NCBI RefSeq assembly: GCF_001039355.2
Contig: NW_019775642.1
Span: 100,110-164,109, forward strand
Direction of reading: 5' to 3'
DNA length: 64,000 nucleotides
Source: Lingula anatina
Taxonomy: Eukaryota; Brachiopoda; Lingulata; Lingulida; Lingulidae
The notes below the pieces were generated by a model. It saw only the letters and a program-made list of their open reading frames with translations. It did no database searches and was not told where the DNA came from. Numbering within the stretch: position 1 is the first letter of the stretch; each line of letters starts with the position of its first letter. Of the stretch, positions 24,480 through 37,861 are shown one piece after another. Both the position numbers and the translations under genes were made by a program.

Positions 24480-26112
24480 CAGGGAATGACGTCATAATTC
24501 TGATATGGACGACCTATTTGCCATAGTGTAGGCCCCAACCATCATTCTGTGACAAACTGTGAAAACCTACAAAATATAAGCAATATAAAAATGATAGGTA
24601 TAATTCATTAACAATGCATTCCTCTACAGGCAGCCAGATAATCGCATTTATATTGTTTAAAAGATTAAAAGAGATTGATGTTGTAATATATATTTTGATT
24701 GTTTATTCAAGAACAGATGTGATAAAATAGTCGCTAAATCTGTAAACAATTTACTTTGTATGGATTGATTTCTTACCGTTGGGACATCTTTTAAAACCAG
24801 AGTTGGTTCCTGGTTTGTCCGTGACACGGCTAGGCAAACCAGTAGCAGAGCGCTTTCTAAAGCATCTTGAAGAAAGGAGAAAATGTTCTTTATTATTTTT
24901 AATTTGCCATAATATACAACAGTCAATTTTGCCCAGAAATCACTGAGCAGAAATCAGATATGCCCTTTGTATTGACAGTCGATCGCTAGATAGATATATA
25001 GACAATCTGAATTCATGTAGGTTAGAAAATCAAAAGAAAGGAAAGAAAATAGGGAAACATCAAAAAATTATAGATAAGGTACAAATAAATATAACGTGTT
25101 AATTTATATCCAGTCATCCATAGTATTCATTACTTTATTTGATTCAACGTATTGACATTACTGATGCATTACCTTCGACTTCCAGAGACGTAGGAAAGAC
25201 TCCAAAATTGGCACTCGGCAGTCTCGGCACAGAGTCTTTGACATTCTTCGTTACCTAATGAGTAACTCGCGTAATCTACGGGTACGCCCATAATGTCCAA
25301 ATCATTGCCAGGAAAGTCTGTGTCTCTGAACTCACAGTCTGTAAAACATCCATTTACATTTTTACTATATTGTATGCTTCGAAAATTACAGATATGTGTA
25401 TATTTATTTGTATATTCTCTCAGATTGACATTTTCCAAGAATGGGCGCCATTTCTATTACAATCCAGATGTTAAATTGGAATGTTCCATGCAATTTAAGG
25501 AGTATTTCTGTTCTTTCGAAATTCGGACCCTGGATTCGTAAAGTGTGCTCAACTTAAGAAATTGAAAATACCGTCTAGAAAAAAAGGTAACAAAAAGAAG
25601 ATATTGCCTACCGCCAGGGCATTTTTTGAATCCAGAATCCACGGACCAATTATTTTCTATGCGTCCCGGAAGTTCTGAATTTTGATTGCTTGAGCTCTTA
25701 GTCCAGCATCTGAGAATATAATCAACACAATTTGATTTATATCTCTTTGATCTAAACCGACTTAAAAAATAAGACAGTAAAAGATTAGAACAAACTCAAG
25801 CTTTATGGTGAAAAATATTGTCGTTACTTGACATCAAAAGTACATGTAGTTACACATGGATTTGACATTTATCAATTAAAACGACGAACTCATACATTCC
25901 AATATTGGCAAATAGTCCAAGTTACACGTGGGATTGGCAGTTATCAACTAAAATAACGAACTCACACATTCCAATAGTGGTGGTAAGTCCAATATTGGCA
26001 GCGACCGTCTGCAGAACAGTACTGCTGGCACATGGTTTCTGTGACGTTCTCAAACTTGTCCAAGTCGTCCCACTTGAGATCAATGTACCGCAACTTGCAT
26101 GGCGGCTCTGAA

Positions 26113-26160
<48 letters not shown>

Positions 26161-27329
26161 TAATAATAATAATTTGGTTTTGGATATGGCAGACCTTGTT
26201 AATTAAGGAAAGCTACTGAAATCCCAACTCACTATTTTTCAGTAATCTTTATTTATTTATTGGTCATGTGGTTATCTATTGCTTTTTGTGTCTTTCAATA
26301 CCTTGGACACTTGAAAGCTGACACCTCCGTCCGCTGGCGTACGAGGGACAAGCACAGTAGTAATCTGAGTAGCCGTACGAGTTGGTTCTACAGGTTCCCC
26401 CATTCAGACACGGATTTGATACACATGGGTCATATCCTGGTGTGGCTGGCGATATAAAAAAATGCGAAATATAATCAACATATAAACTATAAAATTAAAA
26501 CGCTAGGTATCTCTCTACCTTTGCGTCATACACATTCTCTGATTATTATTTTTTTAAAAGTAAATAAATAAATAAATAAATAAAAAATTTAAAAAATGAA
26601 AATAAAATGCGGTGAATTTAACTTACATTTGTAAAAAGACGCCACAGTTGTTGTCTTTTGACCATCGGGTCCTGTAAAAAATGTGTTGTAAATTGCAATC
26701 TGCAAATAATTAAGCTGGCCTCATTGAACTAGTCATATCCTAACTTAATTTGTTATTGAGATTTACAGGGGGGTGGGGGGTGGGTTGCAAACACGTGTCC
26801 ACCGGCAATAAAAATTCTTTAAAAAAATGAGAGAGACAGGGGGTTTGTGTATGTTTGTGGCAGAGAAAGAAAGACAGAATCGGGACTATAGGCCTACTGT
26901 AAATATTTAAAGGAAGTAGAAATCACTTATCTAGGCTTATACCGTACAGAGAGAGGGGGGGGGGGAGAATTGGGGCTAAAGTAATTATATAAGTAGAATA
27001 GGGATATATTCATACCATAATAATATTCACAGTATTTCCCTGTGGTCGAAGGTTGACAAACACAGTATCCGTATCCGCTATCACTGTTAAAACACGTGCC
27101 CCCATTCTGACACCAGATAGAGGCACAGTAGTTGGGATATTTGGTGGGTGCTGGATAAAGAAAAACATGGGACTTCAGATAGTATTCGTTACTTTAACAA
27201 CTATAGCAACTAGGAAAGAAAACATTTTTCACGTTTGGACCTACTAATACAAGTTTTCATCCATCAATTTGGATGTTTATTGTTCAAAAGGAACATTTTT
27301 TACNAGAGGGTCGGCTTCCAAGACCTGTG

Positions 27330-27367
<38 letters not shown>

Positions 27368-30300
27368 GAACCGGTAGAGTAGAGTAATTATCTATTGCAT
27401 TAATCAGATAAAACTTACCCGTACTCCAGGTCGTCGCCTCTGCGTAGTTGGTCGAGGCTTGAATTATAATATATAATATGAGTATAAAAATGGCGATTGT
27501 GCATATAAAATGCATAACTACTTTTCAAATTATGTAAACAACAGTGAAGTCTTTAACAATGCGTGCTGTAATATACTCAAAAGTGAAGGTGAAAATACTG
27601 TCAGGACAATTAAATTATTATTTAAAAAATGAAAACAACGAGATGTGAGTCAATAGTATGTATAAATGTGTTTTAGAGAAGCTTTTTTTATCTGGCTTAA
27701 AAATAAACAATTTTGAACAGGCGCAAATAAAGAAGTAACAAAGTCGTCCAATGACGTCACATCCTAACAACATTTATTAATATGGTATTTTTTAATTTCT
27801 TTTTCATAACTCCTTTCTCTTGATATTATTTAGTACAGTGTAGTAGTTAAAGTAGTTTCCCGCCGTTTTCTTCTTTTTATTATCATTAATAATAATAATA
27901 ATAAATAATTTATTATCACTATTTGGTAAGTTTATTGTATCGGGAACACTTCACCTACTTTACCTACCTTTATTTTCACACAATCTCCCGTTATAAGGTA
28001 TCTGACATATGCAATAGGCATATCCCGAGTCTGTCACTTGACATGAGCCCCCGTTTTTACACTGAATACCGCCACAGATCGCCGGGGACAGCGTCGCCAC
28101 TGTCGTCTCTTTGGGTTTGTCTATAGCAAAATGGGGAAAAAGGGGGTTTATTTAGGTAACATCTACCAATATGAAAAGAGGGTGTGTTTTTCAAATCATA
28201 TTTTCAAGATCCGATCGGAAAGTTGATGATCCACATCCTTGCTCTTGATCAACTCTGCAGTATTTATAGTGTTTATTTAATAAACACCCGTGAAAAGGAA
28301 GTGGTAAAATGGGGAGATAAAAATCTGATTTTTTAGGAAAAAAATAAAAACGGGTCTGAAGGGGAAAAGATACCCTTTACCAAGGCTACAGTTATTATGT
28401 GGACATTTTCTCTGAGGCGAGTACACAGTCAATTTAACCATAACACGTCTGTGAATATCTGGTTGAAAATCAATCTGTGGCCTTGGTAGAGGGTAAGGAA
28501 AAGAAGATCGAGACATTCAAGTAGAAAGAAAGCTACATACCCATTTTATATTCGCAGTACTTTCCACTAGTGAATGGTTGGCACACGCAATACCAGAATC
28601 CGCTGTCACTGTTCATACAGGACCCGCCATTTTGACACTTGACGCCTGCACAATAGTTCGGATACGTTGTCCTCCTGGCTGTGGAAAAAAGGGCTTGTTA
28701 AAAATGGCCATTAGCTTGGTAGTTGGAGCAAAAATAAAAATAAAAACCGTTAGCTTAGGGTGCATTCCCAGGGATTTAGAACGAGCAGAGATTTAGATTT
28801 TGATCGACCTAACTCCCTGGGGGTTCACGCTAAATTGCAGTCAGCCGAGCGCGCACCATATTAATTACCCCCTTACAGCTTTTAGTAGGCGGGACAGACG
28901 CTTAAGCCGGTTAAGCTGACAGTAATCTAGTGAGACTCCCCACAGGGATAGATCGATCTAAAATCTATGGGAATGGTGTCTTAGCTCACCACCTACAGGT
29001 AGCGGTCAGTGAGTGTCAACATCTGCTCACATCAGTCATATGAACGCCTTCGCCCAGAAACGGTATGGAAGTTTTTCGGCTTGTGTTCGACAATTTTCAT
29101 TTATTATGTTGTCATGTTACATAAGTTGTTTATTTTACATAGACCGATTTAAAAGTGGTAGGTCGTTTAGAAAACGTTGAATGTGTGTAATATTTTTGTG
29201 AAGTAAAAGTTGTTTCGATCTTTGTGAACGAAACCTTCTCAGTGGTAAACAAATCACTCTTCTTTGTGTTTAATTCCTTGAAATCTATAAAGCTAAAGAT
29301 GAAAAACCGAAAATAGTTGTTGGTAGTATCTTTCTCTAGCACTTGTGGTTCCTATAAAAACCTTTGATAGCCCTGAAACTACAGATAACGGTGATCTTAT
29401 ATAATTTGAAACCAATGAAGTTACTGAAATGATAATTGGAACATTCTAGACCTCCCCCAGCAATAAAACAATAATAATAAGATAATAATAATAATCATGA
29501 AAGCAAATAGGATAAAAGAATATATAAAAATAACAAAAAAGAATAACACGATTCCTATTATAACTATTTTTAATGAAAAAACTGGTTTGCAGGGGCAATA
29601 AAGTAATTATATAAGTGGAATAAGGTAAATCGAAACTTTTAATATTGGTAAAATATGCACGTTCTCTTACCTGACGGAGTCGTGGTAGGCACCCAGTATT
29701 GACAGTATGTACCGGTGTAACCGCCCTTACAGACACAGGTTGCGTAACTTTCCCAACGCCGAACACATGTTCCTCCGTTATAGCATGTTAACTTAGAGCA
29801 TGGGTCTATAGAGGAATAATATAATAATGATTTTTATAAAATAAAGCATATATTTTCGAAAGAATATCGTGATAGATGTTGTTCAAGTGCTGCTGTTTCA
29901 AATGTTACAAGAAAACTAGTCCCTTATTAGTTCCGCCAAGGAGCTTATGTCTGTCTGTTTGTTTGTTTGTTTGTCTGTCATCAACATAACTCAAAAAGTT
30001 ATGGACCGATTTTGATGAAATTTTCAGGAACTGTCAGAAGTGGGCCAAGGAAGAGATGATTAGTTTTTGGTGGTGATCCGGATCAATAATCAATCAAAAA
30101 TAAAAGAAAATTGCTGCCTTGGCCGAGGTCTGCGCTCTCGTTAATTGATAGAATTAACAGTGACAGACACATATGAGTGGCAGACAAAAATGAGTGGCAG
30201 ACACACTATATTGATCTAGACACTCCTACTCCATTGGTCATCCCAAGCCCTTCCTTCTGATAACAGTGCCCTGAATTCTCAGGTCACCCTTGCCACTAAC

Positions 30301-31326
30301 TCCCTCTGCCCTTCGATCCCCGGGAGAAAGCCAGATGTTATACAGATAGCCTATATTTTGATCGTGAAGAATGGTTCAGGATTTATTAGGATTGGTTAGG
30401 CAGGTTTAATAAATAAGTCGAACTTTAGCTAAAGAAAAAAATGGCATTAATATTAAGACAAAAACTAAGTTTATTTTGGCCCAAGTCAAATCAGAAGCAG
30501 TCCACGTGTACACGATAAAACACAAAACAGAATTTTTTCAAAGCAGATCGAGAGATTGATGACAATGTGCGTTTATATTATTTTCATAATTGATATACAT
30601 CAAATCATTTAAATATCAATGCTAATGATCAAATGACATAACAGTTAAGAGAGATTACAGTGACGAGGAATAACGAAACGATAGCTTAGATATGCCATAA
30701 GCATTCGTTTTTACAGATGAAAAGTGCAATAATACCTCGGAGTATCGAAAGCGTGAGGATGAGGATTTCAGAGGTACATTCCCTCTTAAAAGTTCGCCTT
30801 CTTTACAATTCTTCGTTTAAACAAATAATCTACTGTCTAGGTTTGAACTAGCAATCCTGCTCACTTTGAATCTGATAGGTTTGTGTATCTTGTGTAGGCC
30901 GAAGTGCAAACGCGTATACGTGATGGCGAATTTTGGCGCTCACTGATGGGTCGAGAGGCAATCACGTGCGAATTTTGTGTGTCGACAACTTGGTCAAATC
31001 ATCCATCCATTTTGGTTCTGCGTGAACCAGAAACGTCATCAGTAAGTCCTCAATGTGTGTAAATTATTTTCAATTATCTAAATAATTCGTGATCACGTAA
31101 CAAAGCAGTTATCACATTTGTGTTTCAGTCACTTTTTAGCTAGGTTTAACTTTCATCTGTGCTAAAACAACCATGCCAAAAACTTGTATACATATTTGCA
31201 CGCAAGTCTCTTAACAAAATTACACTGATATTTCCAAAACCTACCGCTAACCGTAGTCTTTGACTGAGACCAGCAGGACCCAATCCCAGCAAGCACTAAA
31301 ACAGTGAGATACCAGTTCCTTGCCAT
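24480..31326 (-). CDS. Secreted multi-EGF, two-PAN/apple domain protein
   Basis: Extracellular mosaic protein; role unknown. Exons placed by GT-AG junctions with matching phases (minus): 31245-31326 (signal peptide), 29671-29805 (EGF1), 28541-28678 (EGF2), 27968-28120 (EGF3), 27419-27457 (Thr-rich linker), 27016-27150 (EGF4), 26627-26671 (linker), 26302-26445 (EGF5), 25966-26107 plus 25612-25709 (PAN1), 25173-25338 plus 24777-24865 (PAN2). That is about 455 residues. The EGF exons are all phase 1-1, the classical shufflable type, and each has the six-cysteine pattern with an NGGTC/NGGSC core. The PAN halves end in matching SGFKKCPGG and SGFKRCPNG blocks. The terminal exon near 24480-24565 is uncertain, since two frames are possible. 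A 39-bp linker exon is included on phase and composition only. Proteins of this make-up are often adhesive or carbohydrate-binding, but I infer no specific function. Confidence 0.8.
25855..25985. repeat. Tandem duplication covering the donor of PAN1 exon
   Basis: Two adjacent, imperfect units of about 65 bp (sharing 'ttatcaa-taaaa...cgaactca.acattccaata'). The copy next to the exon keeps the splice donor GTGAGT on the minus strand; the distal copy reads ATGAGT at the same place and so has lost it. Confidence 0.7.
26110..26172. repeat. (AAT)n microsatellite in the EGF/PAN gene
   Basis: Run of ATA/AAT triplets with one interruption, lying in the intron immediately upstream (minus strand) of the PAN1 exon acceptor. 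Confidence 0.9.
27304..27366. other. Single N followed by poly-A run
   Basis: One N at 27304 is followed after 25 bases by 36 or more A residues. Single Ns mark assembly joins, so the local intron sequence is unreliable. The adjoining 'agagggtcggcttc' also occurs at 21767-21781, beside the large gap. Confidence 0.7.
28758..28980 (-). mobile_element. MITE family 1, copy A (TTA target duplication)
   Basis: 223-bp element with terminal repeats GGGTGCATTCCCA...GATTTAGA and TCTAAAATCTATGGGAATGGTGTC, flanked by TTA (28755-28757 and 28981-28983). It lies in an intron of the EGF/PAN gene. The 3-bp TTA duplication fits PIF/Harbinger-type MITEs. No coding capacity. Three further copies are at 37636, 40325 and 55651. 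Confidence 0.8.
29931..30141. mobile_element. Dispersed repeat with CCGCCAAGG / CCTTGGCCGAGG ends
   Basis: The segment starts TTCCGCCAAGGAGCTTATG, has a (TTTG)n stretch, then ATGGACCGATTTTGATGAAATTT-like and GGGCCAAGGAAGAGATGATT-like blocks, and ends CTTGGCCGAGGTCTGCGCTCTC. I recognise this layout as a repeat found across many animal genomes, though I cannot name its family with certainty. Ends are roughly inverted to each other. Confidence 0.6.
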
Positions 31327-32960
31327 CTTTATTACAAAATAACTTGGTGACACTTCCTTGTGGTTATATACTGTGTATAAGGAATTATCGAGGTGCGTCT
31401 TTCTTATCACATCACTTGACATGTGGAATAGTTTACACTTACCCTGAGAATCCAATCAAAGTTTTAAGTATTGGCATTAAAAGGGATTTGCAATTTGCAA
31501 ATAACACCCTGTTCTGGCAATTTCGTCCATTTTTTATCTTTTAATTATTTCGTCAGCCTTTCGTTCGCCATCTTCTGCCAACCTTACTGCGGCTACAGCA
31601 TTCAGTTGGTGTATTCTGTAGTACAGTCCTTGAGTACACATACACACCGAAATCTTGGGTGTTTTTACATTCTGTACCTTTAAAAGTTGGTGTTTATTAA
31701 CGAAAATTAGACTTAATTTGTAAAACTATAAAAGTCAAGATGGTAATTAAGATAACATATTACAGCATTTTAGTAGTAATCAACATATCCGTCACATGAA
31801 GCAATCCTAGCGCCATGGGTACAAGATATTGCGCAATATTTGAGACGTGCATTAAACTCTATCTATTAAACAATCCAGCTTAGGCTGACATATGAACAGG
31901 CAAAATTTTAACAGGGTAAGCCCATGAGAGTGAAAAATAATACAGCAATTGCCACATTGTAGGCCTTGACACTCATTACTAGACTGTCAATACGGGGACG
32001 AACTTGTTGGAAAAAATACAGGTATTATAAAAATATCCAGTGTGACTGCTTTTGTAATTTGAGCTTTATTTTAGAAAGATCGATATATATGTTAAGATTT
32101 TTTTGCTTATTCTCTTATATAATGTGGATTAAATATTGCCATGTTATGAAATGAAGCTTTCGCACCAAACGTAAATCAGATAACGTTGCCAATTCGAGGA
32201 GGTGGCTACTTTTGGCGTGGTTTTTGGAAGTGAGAAATATCACTTTCAAACAGATTTCCCTCATCTGAATAGCTAACAATACCGTTTTAGAGTATGCTCG
32301 ATCACAACAATAAATACAACAATCTGGTGCCAGTGAATTTACTTGCATGGTTTACATACTTTAGTAAAATTTATTCAGTAAAGAGTCAAAAAATCTTTTT
32401 ACAATGAAACATCGCAATTAGAGGCTCGTATTTCCTGTACAGACAATTTTAATCAAATGCTGGCAAAGATTGTGGATCCCACCCTAGTCGTAAACCGTTC
32501 CATTGTTCATTATATTATCATATTTAATTACGAAGTCACTATCTCACAGCAATTTACTAATTAGCGATTATCGCTGTCAACCTTCAGCGTTAAAGTCAGG
32601 GGCAAATCCAGAGTTATTTTCTGACAGTCTTCCAAATTATCTTTGTTGATCCATCCTCCATTTTTAACCGTCTTCCGACAGAAAAAATTAGATACCCGTC
32701 AATGTAAACTTGAAAATCTCACCGTCTTCCGGAAGACCCAGTTCACGCCCTAAATTCTCCCCTGCTAAAGTTAGTGAGTCTAGTCAAGGGTGGTGAGCAA
32801 AGCAGCAAAAAGAGATTGTGCTCTGCAAGTTGTTATTTATGTTATTGCAATAATATCAAGATAAGTTTTTCACATTAAAAAACGCAGAAAAACTGTGTTT
32901 GGGTCCTACGGATCATTATTGTACGTTTGTAAATAATAAGTAACACGTTTGCTTTAATGC
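31327..32960. other. Upstream region of the EGF/PAN gene
   Basis: No coding exon recognised. The first 150 bp or so upstream of 31326 (minus strand) resemble the corresponding DNA at 37884-38000 (both contain 'tatataa/tatatgg...aaggaat-atcgagg-cgtctttcttatcac'), so the promoter was duplicated together with the gene. Confidence 0.5.
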
Positions 32961-34041
32961 TGTTATCAAGAGAAGTGCGCTGAGACGCTCAAGACCGCGG
33001 CTGAGTCAGAGGGTGGCTATAGGTATATGGCCAGACGCATAGTGTTTGGACGTAAAAAAGAAACAACTCACACAGTGGTCAATCGATTCAGCCATTTACT
33101 GTCCTTTTTTAGTGCAAGAGATCGGTGCTTTTACTTTTGACTGCATTTCTTTTTAAGACACAGATAATATGCTGAGCAGAAATTGTCGGCATATTAAACA
33201 TGTTATTTTGATCTTCACGTTCAAAATGGTTATAGAAATGTTACATATCCGTTTGTGTTGCTGCCATTTGGGATTCAAGACGTCTGGATCAGTGAATGAC
33301 GTCATACTTCTGATATGGGCGACCTATTTGCCAATTAGTGGACCAGATCCGTTCTGGGACAAAACTTGAAAACCTACGAAATGAAAAGTAATAATATAAA
33401 ATGTTTTATAATTATACATAGTTGGCATTTAATATGGAATATTTTCTTAGCCTTTTTCTATTATTTGCTTTTGTTTTTCTGATTACTGTAAATAAACTTC
33501 TAGTTACTATGATATCCGTTCCTTAAATGAATTCATCAATAGTGCATTAGGAAAATGCACTATATAAAAATACAGTTCTTTCCGCCAGGACAATTCTTAA
33601 AACCAGAGATCAAGCCCCTGCGATAATTTATTCGTCCAGGAAGTCCGGACAATTTTAAGGTGATATTCTTTTAAACATCTTTATTCTCAAGAGGGTTAAA
33701 CATTGATACAGTATAAATGAAGGTGGCAATTCGCCTAGGCATTGTATGCTCACCTTTGAAATTTAATAATAATAATAATAATAATATTCAAGGAAAAGAC
33801 AGTGACGAGGACATGAGTGGCATTAGAGGGGAGTGAGGAACAGGGCATGGGGGAAAGGTAATTATGTGGTGGGGGGGGGGGGGGAAAATAGGCCATCAAG
33901 AGAGAGTGGTAGGCGCCAGAACAAAAATGGAGGAAGATTCAGACATTTTTGATTAAGAAAACCGACACTATTTCGAAAATTTTGTCGTTTTGTCCAGATA
34001 TAAGTGTTTTATGGCCTTGTAAGTTGATATAAGAATATATT

Positions 34042-36832
34042 ATGAAAATCACTCAAAATCATCCAGAATCGACCCGTCTCCGATTTTTCCAAAATGTGAC
34101 AAAAATCAATCTACCACAACTGTCATTCATAAAAAATGTGGAAACGCGCCCGGATCACTTCATTAAAGTCCCCAATTTCAGCTTTAAAGATTGCCAAAAA
34201 GCACACCTGAGAACAGGATTTGGAGAGAGGGGGGGTGGAGAGAGTTTTTGCTCTATTTCTTCCTTAATAATGACACAACCACTCTTCCAGCACTTTATTC
34301 TGACTACAAATGACCAAACACACCTACCTGACACAATATTGAAGAAAAAAATTTTTCATCCCTACCTGGCCAAAATTGAAGAAAACTGCCATATCCGGAC
34401 CTTACGAAAATCACTCAAAATCACCCAAAAATGACCCGTCAAAAATTTTTCCAAAAAGTGATGAAAATCAATTTACCACACCTGACATTCATAAAAAATG
34501 TGGAAACGCGCCCGGGTCACTTCATTAAAGCCCCCAATTTCAGCTTTAAAGATTGCCAGAAAGCACACCTGAGAACAGGATTTGGAGAGGGGGGGGTGGA
34601 GAGAGTTTTTGCTCTATTTCTTCCTTAATAATGACACAACCACTCTTCCAGTACTTTATCCTCACTACAAATGACCAAACACACCTACCTGACACAATAT
34701 TGAAGAAAAAAATTTTTCATCCCTACCTGGCCAAAATTGAAGAAAACTGCCATATCCGGACCTTACGAAAATCACTCAAAATCACCCAAAAATGACCCGT
34801 CAAAAATTTTTCCAAAAAGTGATGAAAATCAATTTACCACACCTGACATTCATAAAAAATGTGGAAACGCGCCCGGGTCACTTCATTAAAGCCCCCAATT
34901 TCAGCTTTAAAGATTGCCAGAAAGCACACCTGAGAACAGGATTTGGAGAGGGGGGGGTGGAGAGAGTTTTTGCTCTATTTCTTCCTTAATAATGACACAA
35001 CCACTCTTCCAGTACTTTATCCTCACTACAAATGACCAAACACACCTACCTGACACAATATTGAAGAAAAAAATTTTTCATCCCTACCTGGCCAAAATTG
35101 AAGAAAACTGCCATATCCGGACCTTACGAAAATCACTCAAAATCACCCAAAAATGACCCGTCAAAAATTTTTCCAAAAAGTGATGAAAATCAATTTACCA
35201 CACCTGACATTCATAAAAAATGTGGAAACGCGCCCGGGTCACTTCATTAAAGCCCCCAATTTCAGCTTTAAAGATTGCCAGAAAGCACACCTGAGAACAG
35301 GATTTGGAGAGGGGGGGGTGGAGAGAGTTTTTGCTCTATTTCTTCCTTAATAATGACACAACCACTCTTCCAGTACTTTATCCTCACTACAAATGACCAA
35401 ACACACCTACCTGACACAATATTGAAGAAAAAAATTTTTCATCCCTACCTGGCCAAAATTGAAGAAAACTGCCATATCCGGACCTTACGAAAATCACTCA
35501 AAATCACCCAAAAATGACCCGTCAAAAATTTTTCCAAAAAGTGATGAAAATCAATTTACCACACCTGACATTCATAAAAAATGTGGAAACGCGCCCGGGT
35601 CACTTCATTAAAGCCCCCAATTTCAGCTTTAAAGATTGCCAGAAAGCACACCTGAGAACAGGATTTGGAGAGGGGGGGGTGGAGAGAGTTTTTGCTCTAT
35701 TTCTTCCTTAATAATGACACAACCACTCTTCCAGTACTTTATCCTCACTACAAATGACCAAACACACCTACCTGACACAATATTGAAGAAAAAAATTTTT
35801 CATCCCTACCTGGCCAAAATTGAAGAAAACTGCCATATCCGGACCTTACGAAAATCACTCAAAATCACCCAAAAATGACCCGTCAAAAATTTTTCCAAAA
35901 AGTGATGAAAATCAATTTACCACACCTGACATTCATAAAAAATGTGGAAACGCGCCCGGGTCACTTCATTAAAGCCCCCAATTTCAGCTTTAAAGATTGC
36001 CAGAAAGCACACCTGAGAACAGGATTTAGAGAGGGGGGGGTGGAGAGAGTTTTTGCTCTATTTCTTCCTTAATAATGACACAACCACTCTTCCAGTACTT
36101 TATCCTCACTACAAATGACCAAACACACCTACCTGACACAATATTGAAGAAAAAAATTTTTCATCCCTACCTGGCCAAAATTGAAGAAAACTGCCATATC
36201 CGGACCTTACGAAAATCACTCAAAATCACCCAAAAATGACCCGTCAAAAATTTTTCCAAAAAGTGATGAAAATCAATTTACCACACCTGACATTCATAAA
36301 AAATGTGGAAACGCGCCCGGGTCACTTCATTAAAGCCCCCAATTTCAGCTTTAAAGATTGCCAGAAAGCACACCTGAGAACAGGATTTGGAGAGAGGGGG
36401 GGTGGAGAGAGTTTTTGCTCTATTTCTTCCTTAATAATGACACAACCACTCTTCCAGTACTTTACCCTCACTAGAAATGACCAAACACACCTACCTGACA
36501 CAATATTGAAGAAAAAAATTTTCATCCCTACCTGGCCAAAATTGAAGAAAACTGCCATATCCGGACCTTACGAAAATCACTCAAAATCACCCCAAAATGA
36601 CCCGTCACCAATTTTTCCAAAAAGTGATGAAAATCAATTTACCACACCTGTCATTCATAAAAAAATGTGGAAACGCGCCCGGATCACTTCATTAAAGCCC
36701 CCAATTTCAGCTTTAAAGATTGCCAGAAAGCACACCTGAGAACAGGATTGGAGAGAGGGGGAGTTCCTTAATAATGACACAACCACTCTTCCAGTACTTT
36801 ACACTCACTACAAATGACCAAACACACCTACT
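34042..36832. repeat. 361-bp tandem (satellite-like) array
   Basis: About 7.7 head-to-tail copies of a 361-bp unit; the phrase 'caaaaatttttccaaaaagtg' recurs at intervals of exactly 361 bp from about 34440. The central copies appear almost identical; the first and last copies diverge more, and the last has a deletion. The unit contains a G-run (GGGGGGGTGGAGAGAG). Open frames inside the unit are only a by-product: 361 is not a multiple of three, so frame shifts at each copy. It lies inside the decayed EGF/PAN copy. Confidence 0.95.
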
Positions 36833-36994
36833 GATCTTTATAATGAATAAAAAAAGATGACCCAAAACCACATATTTCCAAATGTAAAAGCACCAGCCAT
36901 CCTCACAGTTTAGGTCTTCAAAATTACATAGATTCATAAATGTGTCAATATTGAAAAAACTAAAAGATATTACAAAAATTTTGTTTTGGTCAAA

Positions 36995-37275
36995 AAGTTA
37001 CACTACCGAAAAACTATTGAGAAAAACCACGAATTATTAATTTTTATTCCCTTTTTATGCATTTGTCTAATGCTCAGTAGGTATGTTTTAATACCTGGAG
37101 AACTGGAAAATTGACATCTGTACCCTTTAGCGTACCAAAAGTTACACTACCGAAAAACTGTTGAGAAAAACCATGGATTATCAAGTTTTATTCCCTTTTT
37201 ATGCATTTGTCTAATGCTCAGTAGGTATGTTTTAATACCTGAAACTGGAAAATTGACATCTGTACCCTTTAGCGT
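36995..37275. repeat. Two-copy tandem duplication (about 141 bp) at the EGF5-like pseudo-exon
   Basis: Both units run from 'gttacactaccgaaaaact' to 'tgtaccctttagcgtacca'. Each carries the 3' end of the EGF-like exon and its donor on the minus strand. The distal copy keeps the ancestral donor phase (TCTCCAG|GTATTA), while the proximal one has lost two bases (TTTCAG|GTATTA). Confidence 0.85.
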
Positions 37276-37635
37276 ACCAGGGGCATGTGCACTGGTACTG
37301 GTAGTTTGACCATCCAGACGGTGTACAGGTGCCCCCTGTTGGGACAGGGATTTGAAGCACATCATATCGCGGTGTTGCTGGCGATATAGAATTAAAACAG
37401 AATTTAAACAACATAATCAATGCATAAATCATTAAACGAAATCGCAAGTTACCTCTGTATTTCTGGGTCATACAAGTAAAAATATATGGTGTAACCGAAG
37501 TGAAAATGCATTGATTGTATGCTTAAGGTCTCGCTTTTCAAAAAGTAAATCGCTTATGTATCCACAACTTACCGCTAGCCGTAGTCTCTGCCTGTGACCT
37601 GCCTAGGCCAATAGCGACTATCAATAAAACACTAA

Positions 37636-37861
37636 GAGACCATTCCCACAGATATTTAGACTGATCTATCCCCGTGGGGAGTCTCACTAGATTGTAGTCA
37701 GCTTAACCAGCTTAAATGTCTGTCCCGCCTTCTAAAAGCTGTAAGGGGGTAATTTACTTTTGTGTGCGCTCGGCTCCCGGAAACTGACAGCAATTTAGCG
37801 TGAACCCCAAGGGAGTTATGTCGATCCAGATGGATCGATCTAAATCTGTGGGAACCCAGTC
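37636..37861 (-). mobile_element. MITE family 1, copy B, inside a signal-peptide exon
   Basis: 226-bp copy with ends GAGACCATTCCCACAGAT and AATCTGTGGGAACCCAGTC, flanked by a TAA duplication (37633-37635 and 37862-37864). The insertion splits the first coding exon of the EGF/PAN pseudogene. Confidence 0.85.

Noticed and set aside
24480-24565. Terminal exon of the EGF/PAN gene as a firm call
   Set aside because: Two frames with different stops are possible and the paralogue at 33.3 kb is conserved beyond both stops, so the true end cannot be decided.
34042-36832. Repeated open frames of 65 and 80 codons in the 361-bp array as a gene family
   Set aside because: They are identical by repetition, the unit length is not a multiple of three, and the sequence has no recognisable domain or codon bias.
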